Below, one piece after another: positions 49,501 to 58,500 of a DNA stretch of 64,000 nt (the stretch's first letter is position 1; each line of letters opens with the position of its first letter). The notes under the pieces were generated by a model. That model was not told the origin of the DNA and ran no database searches. It saw only the letters and a list, made by a program, of their open reading frames with translations. Made by a program: the position numbers and the translations under genes. The stretch covers positions 7,579,501 through 7,643,500 of the forward strand of contig NW_026262701.1 of the NCBI RefSeq assembly GCF_021869535.1. Reading direction: 5' to 3'. This stretch comes from Mytilus californianus. Its lineage: Eukaryota; Mollusca; Bivalvia; Mytilida; Mytilidae.

Positions 49501-52500
49501 TACATAAATGAAACAAACTTGTACCCAAACAACAATGCACCACAACTTACCTAAATGAAACAAACTTGTACCCAAACAACAATGCACCACAAATTACATA
49601 ATTGAGACAAACTTGTACCCAAACAACAATGCACCACAAATTACATAATTGAGACAAACTTGTACCCAAACAACAATGCACCACAACTTACATAATTGAG
49701 ACAAACTTGTACCCAAACAACAGTGCACCACAACTTACCTAAATGAAACAAACTTGTACCAAAACAACAGTGCACAACAACTTACCTGAATGAAACAAAC
49801 TTGTACCCAAACAACAATGCATTTACCCAAACAAAAATGCACCACAACTTTTTTCCTAAACAAAACAAATTTGTACCTAAAAAAACAATGCACCACAACT
49901 TACTTAATTGAGACAAACTTGTACCCAAACAACAATGCACCACAACTTACTTAATTGAGACAAACTTGTACCCAAACAACAATGCACCACAACTTACTTA
50001 ATTGAGACAAACTTGTACCCAAACAACAATGCACCATAACTTATAATCTAAATGAAACAAATTTGTACCAATAAAACCAATGCACCACAACTTACTTAAC
50101 TGAGACAAACTTGTACCCAAACAACAAATGCTCCACAACTTACATAAATGAAACAAATTTTCAAAGTTATAAAGTGGCATAACTCTAGAACGGTAAGTGA
50201 CCCACTGCCCAAATTTAGTAATTCTGTCTGCAAGTTTTGGTTCTAAGCATTTTGAATAAGTTTCATAAAATTTGGATGAGAATAACTTAAGTTAGTGTGT
50301 GGAAACGAAAAAATTTGCAATTTTCCTGACTTATAGAGGGGCATAACTCTAGAAGGGTAAGTGACTCACTGCCCAAATTCAAACTCTGCAAGTTTTGGTT
50401 CTTAGGACAGGTAACACCTAATGACCCCTTTGCCTAGCAGCAGGGACATAATAAAAACAGTAAAGGTATATGATTAAGGATTAATAAACAAAATGAGTTA
50501 TTTTCTTTCAAGAGAAACTTACTTCAAATTAGCAGTTTTAGAATTAGGATTAAAGCATTCGTCTCTGGATAGTATCCTGTGAGAGAAGTACTTTTCTTCT
50601 GGGTCCAGAAACCTGGCTATGGTGTGTGCATACATTCTTACACCAAAAGTACATATGTGCAACTCATACATCTTAGATACTGTTTCCAAAAAGTGTTGAG
50701 TCCCAGGCCTTATTCTTGTATGATACCACATCTTTCCATTACCATGCCGTAATTGGTAATGAAATACTCCCTGAAAGTAAAGCCATATATATCAATGCAA
50801 TCAAATATTACATCAATTTTATAAGACAAATATATGTCAGATAAAAGTTACTAAAGTTTAAATGACAGAAATTGATTATACCTGTTGATGTCCTTATTGA
50901 CCTTTGGTTAGTATGAGAGTAGCAGATACCTACTTTTATGGCTTGACCAAATTTTTATAATATTGAGGTAATCAGATTCATAATTATATAGTATATACAA
51001 GTAGGTATGTTCTAACTGGTTCATAAGTTTCAAGAGAGATCATTTTCTTAATTTTTTTGGTCATCATTGACGATGTATTTGTTAACACATACAGATTTAC
51101 TCATTTGAATTTATTTAACATACATTATGTATTTTACCTTCAGATTTGCTGGAATGTTGTCATTAGTTGTATGTATCAGGGTTTGATCAAGGTCAACTAA
51201 AAGAACCAGTTTCTTTGTTTTTAATAATCTGTTTTCGTCTTCTCTACCAATTTCTTTTGCTTGCTGCAAATAAATCATATAATATATATATATATGTGTT
51301 GCAATAAACTTGAAACTTCATTTAGTAGTTTGTAAAAGATAATCTAGAACACGTTAAGTTCATTACTATTTTACGCAGAAATTTCAAATTTCTGTTTTTA
51401 GCAACAGTGTCTTCAAACATTATTTTTAAAGGGGACCATATTTCATATAACATTTTCAGTGGAGGATCCAGAGGGGGCGTAGAGGGCGCATGCCCCCCTT
51501 TGCTTGCACTTTTTTTTTTTTTTTTTGTTAAATGATTAATCAGACTAGACTTCGTGAACTTTGCCATTTCCCGTGTATTTAATTTTTATGTGACAATTCT
51601 TAACTTATAAAGATATTTTTCCCTCGTATTTACTGTAATATATTATTGATTATGTCAAAGTCATGTGATTCTCTACGGTGGAGTTGACCAGTTCGTCGAA
51701 AAAAAAACGTCACTCAAGTTATTTTGAAATTCAAATTACAGTAACACATTGCTTAGGCTGAGGATGACAAGCATGACGCCTTCAAAGCGACAAAGTATTG
51801 AGCAAGAATGTATTGACTTCTATTTCACAATTCCACCCAACAGAAAGTAATACTCTATTACACTCTCATGAAAAAAAAGGTTACACAGCAATATTATTTA
51901 CCTACGAAAACATGTTTAACCCCACACGCCCCAGCCCATTAATAACATTGCTGAATAGTGATCCCCAGTCAGTAAGCTCTAGATATAGATTTAAAGTCTA
52001 AGGTACGGACCATTTGATCTGAGGGGACAGTCTGAGATATTTTAGAGAAAAAATTCTGACCCTGATTTTTGCCTTAGAACAAAAATTCTGGCCGTATCTG
52101 GTTTGAAAACAATAATCTTGTCAACTTTTTGGCTATTAGAAAAAAATATTTTCAACAGAATTATTAAGCATTAAATAAACATGATGAATAAAAAACAGGC
52201 GTTTTTTTTGGGGGGGGGGGTTGCATGTGAATCCCATATCTGACCAGAATGTCTGTTTCGCCGAACTGATATACTGAATACTTTTTTCAAGGCCCGACTG
52301 CAACCTGCCTGCTGGGTGTGGCCTATATGTCTCCTTGTGTCGACCGTCATTCACAACTTCATTGTCATTTCCGACTAATTTGTAGCCTTTGGTTGATTTG
52401 GAACCCCTCACTTCCCTTGTTGGGTAAAACATTTCAACCAAACATTTGGATGAAAATTGCTTGTTTGTCTTTCTTCGTGTCGGTCGTATTGTAAATTTCA

Positions 52501-55500
52501 TTGAATAACCGTATATCTTGGTTACAACAAGAAATCTGTGAGGTTATGCTAACTAACCATACAACAAAAGAGAATTTTCCATGTCCATTTTTTACTGACA
52601 AATCCAACATCAAATATATTAATTAGTACATAGCTTTGGATCCATCCAATCATTTCATAATAGACAATTGATGGAGAGAATACGGCACCAAAAATGTCCA
52701 ACCCCTACACTTTAACTTTAAAAAGCATTTTACACTTATTTTATGTTTTTTAGCCAAAAAAAGGTCAAAAAAACTTTTTAGTTTTAGAATGTTGCAGACA
52801 TTTTTAACCATAACTTTTTAAGGAGGATCATAACTTATTTAACCAAAGTTGGCAAGATAGCAATTGGTCCTTCAATTGATTTTTTTAGAAATAGCAAAAG
52901 TGCACATGCTGAGATGTCTTGCCTGCTTTACTCATTTATATCATGGTTGAATTCTATGTTGAAAGTCTTTTTTTTACTAACTCTAGAAAGGTAAGTGACT
53001 CACTGCCCAAATTCGAACTCTGTCTGCAAGTTTTGGTTCTTATCCTTTTGTATGGGTTTAATAAAATTTGGATGAGGAAATAACGGCAAGTTAGAGTGGA
53101 GAAACGAATATGGGACGGATGGACGGAAAGACGGACGAACAAGGGTAACAATTAATGCCCCCATGGCCAATGGTGGGGGGCATAAAAATAAAGTAAAACA
53201 CTTTTTCAAGCAATTGTAAAACTATGAAAAGGAGGTCAAAGACAACAGACTAATCTCGAAAACTTTCAGAACATAAGGCATTTGTTTACAAGATTTTTTT
53301 CCTCCTGAAATATTAGCTTCATACAATTAGTTTACATTGTCAAATTATCATCCATATGTCTTGCATTCTGTGAATTTCGTCACAGACAAGAGTTAGACAC
53401 TATTAAATTTAAATTTCCTACTTTCAGTAACAATGGAAGCCATATTTGAAGACAGTTAGAGTAATCAATCACTATTCTCAATGCAATCAAAAATGTATAA
53501 TTTGACAAAAGTTTTCTAGTTTTATCACATCCTCTATTCTTAGCAACTATTACATCCATACTTAAGGACAATTTGGGTCATCAACCATACATGGTGTTCT
53601 CAACCCTACATATTGTTCTGAAGGCAATAAAAATGAATTATTAAACCACTTTGTTAAATTTACTTTTCTGTAGTACATTTTTTTGTGATGGTGATAGTCA
53701 TGTTGAAGTATTGGCAGGCACATCAGATAACTATGGTGCATTTTGCTTCCAATCAGTCCAGCATGTTTTGGATGATAGACTTTTGAAAAAGTTCCCACCA
53801 GGCAGACCACAGGTGTCAAGTGATGAGAATATTTCACACTGGCTAACAAATATATAAATAGCTAACAAAATAGTTTTCGGGTGAAATACAACTCATTAAC
53901 ACAATAAGGAAAAAAATTAGCAGCCCTGGCTGCTTGGCATCTAAAATTAAGTCCGAGCTATCAAAAAAATAAACAGCAACTTATGTCAAGCTGTAAACAT
54001 TGTTATTAAGTAGCATTTCATATCAGGACTCAGTCACCAAGTTGCTCAAAAATTAAATATAGGTCATGGTGCCCTAAAAGTTACAAACCATTATGCATGC
54101 TTTGTATTATATCAAAGATCAACATTTTGTCAGTTCAGAAAAGTGTCAAGAATAACAGTAATAACTGACAATAGCACTTCAGGAAAGGTTAACTAATTGA
54201 AACATGAACATAAGAGAGTACAAACAAAAATATTTCTTAAATACCTCTTCACTGATAATCAGCTCAGGAATGCTGTGAACCATGGCAACTGTGGCTGTTA
54301 CTGGTTCCTTTCTTTCTCCTGCCATCCCTGCCTCTCTATACAAATAATTATATATATACTGATATATTAATATAGAAATATTGTTTCACTTTTTAAAATC
54401 CATTCTTTCTTTTGCATGCCAAAAAAATATAATTTATCATACACCAAAGAAGTCTACCTTTCTGACATATAAAACAAAATTATCCATCTGATTGCATTTT
54501 CCAAATCATCAGCTAAAAAGAACACTTACTGAATTCATGGGAGCTGCATTATATTTTGAAAACCCTTTTTGGTATTGAGCAAATAATATACCAACAACAT
54601 AAGAATAGATTGAAATTCCTTTCTGATGCAAAAACAAGTCTCCATTTTTTCTTTTTCTCAAAGTTTCAAAGGACAGTTACTGTTCTGCAGAGAACATTTA
54701 ACTGCACATACTATTAAGGCGAATTCTTCCATTTATAAAGGGACATTACTTGAGAACAGTGAAAGTGACACCACACAAATTCGAACATAATCTGTGTTTG
54801 GTGGTAATAAGCATTGTGTATAGGCTTCATATCATTTGGTAAGGCAAACTAAAGTTAGAGAACGGAAACCATTTTCGGGAAAAATGTACATACGTCGGAC
54901 GGATAAGATTAAACCTTTATGCTATTTGATTGTTGATACCTTGTACTTACTCTCGGAGGTCAGCTCCACACTCGGCACACATATCTTTCATTACTGTAGG
55001 ATGCCTACAAGGTTCGATTGTCACTAGAACAGACCTAGATTATAGTAAAAAAAAACTAAAATTAATGATAAAATTGATTCTGAATGATGTTCAAAATCTC
55101 TATTTGTCTTTGAAAGTTTCATATTTCTGTTGTGAAGATGACATGTATGCATCCACCTTTACACTGGAAAATGTGTTAGTATTAAACATGTTAAAGTCAT
55201 AGATATCAATCCTCAATAACCTTAAATAAGACAATATAAATAAGAAAGATGTGGTATGATTGCCAATGAGACAGCTATCCACTGGAGACCAAATGATGAA
55301 GATTTAAGCAACTATAGGTCACCAAGTGTAAAACATAGTTCTGAATGTTTAATTAAGAATTGTGTTTTAATATGTAGAATAATAAATACAGTGTAGCTAT
55401 TATAGACTTACACTGTACATGTAGTAACCTTTGATGGAATTCAATTTGCAATGGATCTAACTACCTTAAACCCTCTTGCTGCCAAAGGGACAAATGTGTC

Positions 55501-58500
55501 CGCTCTGGCTGTGCGGGAGAGACACACATGTCCATATTTTTAATTCATGCAAACATCTGTTCATTTCTGTATCTCTTTCAAATAATTAATAGAAGATTAT
55601 ACAGTGTAATATTTTTCTTCAATGCATCTCCAATATAACGTCATTAGGGCGTAACGTCATAGTTGTGCATTTGACGTCACAGACATCAAGCTGCAGTATT
55701 TTCTAGCACAGGAAACGTAACCATATTAAATTAGTGACAGCAAGAGGGTTAAAGGTAAGGCATTTTCCAAAATGTAACGGATTCTGAATGGCAAATATAT
55801 TTTCTTTCCAATTTTTACCTGGTTCAGATGTACTGAATGGTGATGTAAGTTTAAGGCCAAAAAAAATAATACAAGTGTTTCCGCTAACGTGCTGAAAAAA
55901 AAATAGGGTAGGTAGGTAGGCAATATCATTTTATTTAATTTTTACAAACATTTTTATCTGGTTACTACTAGGGAATCAGTCTGACATTAACAGTGCTTGT
56001 TCCAAAATGGCATAAAAAGTGTTTGGGTACACACTAAAAATAGGGTAGGTAGGGTTAGCAAAACACATGTATTATTTTTTTAGCCTAATACATGTAGGTA
56101 CCAGTTTGAAGTGAGGTAGATGGTAAAAAATTTCCTGAATAGAGTTGATACTGTTTGATAAGGGAATCTGAAGGCAGCCAATTCAGAAAATCGCTCGAGA
56201 CACAAAATCATGAAAAGGAATTATGTATATGAAAAAGTCAGGATATTGGACCATACATGTATTTATGGTCCTAGTTGACAATGGCACACGTTGCCTTATC
56301 GTGGTCAAGTTTACAATGGTATGAGTTAACTTGCTTCGAAAACAAACATGCATCAATACACCTTATCGTTATTTGTCCGCCATTATTGGACATCACATAG
56401 GTTCCCGTAAAATTTTGGCATTACAATAGAAAATGTCTGACGCCACAAAGGAAACGGGATTGTTGAATGACGTCAATAATTCAAGTGTCGCAGATTCCAA
56501 AATAGCCATATAAGGGTCGGTATCGGGTCCGTTCGCGCCCAATACACGTTCACACCCTACACGTTCGCACCCCACACGTTCGCCCCCTAGGTCCGTTCGC
56601 ACCCTTTTTTTTATTCAAAAACCTGATAAATTTTTAGATGTTTTGTAGATGTTTATATCAAAATATTTTTATTTTCATAAATAAAAATTCGGGAATTTTT
56701 AAATGAAATATTTTTTTAAATTGATTTGATGATTAATTATTAAATGTTAATTATGTATGATTACTGCTAATTGGTATTTATACACAGCCTAATATGGTGT
56801 TATTGTTGAGTGTTTAAAAATCATGATTGTTGTCATGGTTGTTTTAACTTGCTTTAAATGTAAATACTGCATGTATTTAGCTTGGTATGAGTAAAACTTT
56901 GAAGATTTAAATAGAAAACAAAAGTTGCAGGCTCGACAAAAATGAAGACTTTCATGACTTTAGTATAGAATTTAAGTAATCAAAATACAACTATGCCTTC
57001 ACATAAACGCTGTCCATCTCAACTTCATCGTAAACGTGTTGGAAATTAATTTTGGAGTTACTTCCCCTGTTTTAGCTTATTACAAATTTGTGCTCCTAAA
57101 ATATTATCTATCTTTGAAAATAGGAATAAAGTACCAATTAAATACAAAATTATATAAGAATGTTACCTTAAAGATCAAAACTGTCTATGAACATACCAAA
57201 AAAAATATATTGCAATTCATTTTTGATAATCATACTTTTATCAATCCATGTTCTATCTAGACATTGTCAATTTAGATTATAATTATATCTTGTGAAAGTT
57301 GTTAAGCTGTAATCCTACAAAAATCGAATTAGGACTAGCTAAACTATCATGACAAGTTAATTGGATTTATACTAAATAAATCATTGACAGGAACAATGAA
57401 AAAAGTTGAGAGGGCCAAACTCTAGCTGAAATTTTTTAATGAGACAACTCTAAAATATGAGATGTTTAGTTTATGCTGTTTTTTTTGGAGGGGGGGGGGG
57501 GGGGGGGGGGGTTATAGTTATAGTTATTTTGACTCTTTTGGTTGATAGTGATGTGATGTATGAACGTGTATTGCCATGTATTATGAACATGTAGTATGAA
57601 TGACTTTTCTAATGCAAATTTTATAGAATAAATAATCAAAACAACAACTTATTATCTTTATTGTCAACATATACAGTAAAAAAACAATGTGAACTCGTGA
57701 TACACACAGAAACGTAGAAAAAAAAAAAATGAGCAGTGCCTTTTCCTATCATAAAAAAGTGCCCTGCCCTCCACTGGCACCCTGCCCCTTTCAATTTAGC
57801 TGGAGCACTGATTTAGAAACAATGAAACAAAATTTAATATATATATATAGAGCAATACACTTACCTAAACATGATTAAAAACTATTCAACACAAAAATAA
57901 AATACTGGTCGTCAGAATCTCACTTTATTTAAAAACAATGTTTTGATAACTTTTGTGGGTCATCCTAAGATATTAGGCTACAGTGAAAATCTAATCAATT
58001 TAAATTTCACTCATTATTTTAATCTAGTCAATTCATATTATCAAAATATCATGAAAATTTTCATAATCTTATTTTTTAAATTAAAATTTTCAGTAAACAT
58101 GTATATCATTTTAGTGTCTATAAACTATGTCTAGTGCTATATCTGTGTCTTTGTTATATTTTGTATCTGTCAAATTCATGCCTTTTTATCTTGAATAAAT
58201 ATATATAATGAAAAAAAAATGTTTATAGCAATACATTTACCATGACACAAAAAAAAAACCTTGTCAGAATCTCACTTTATTTAGAAACAATGAAAAAATA
58301 TATATTTATAGCAATACACTTACCAAAACTCGTTTACAAATTATTAAACACAAAACCAATAAAAATTGGGCGCGAACGTGTACAGTGCGAACAGACTTTG
58401 GGTGCGAAAGTGAAAGGGGGCGAACGTGCATGGGGGCGAATGTGATTGGGCGCGAACGGACCCGGATTCATTTGGGTCTATAACCTTCGGGGGTAACAAG

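Noticed and set aside
49195..50160. CRISPR-like appearance of the regular repeat array
   Set aside because: Units are contiguous with no unique spacers, and the context is a eukaryotic intron; it is a minisatellite.
53562..53857. Overlapping ~70-95 codon frames on both strands in CTDP1 intron 3
   Set aside because: No family recognised on either strand, no splice sites with matching phase; could be a decayed repeat but not supported as a gene.
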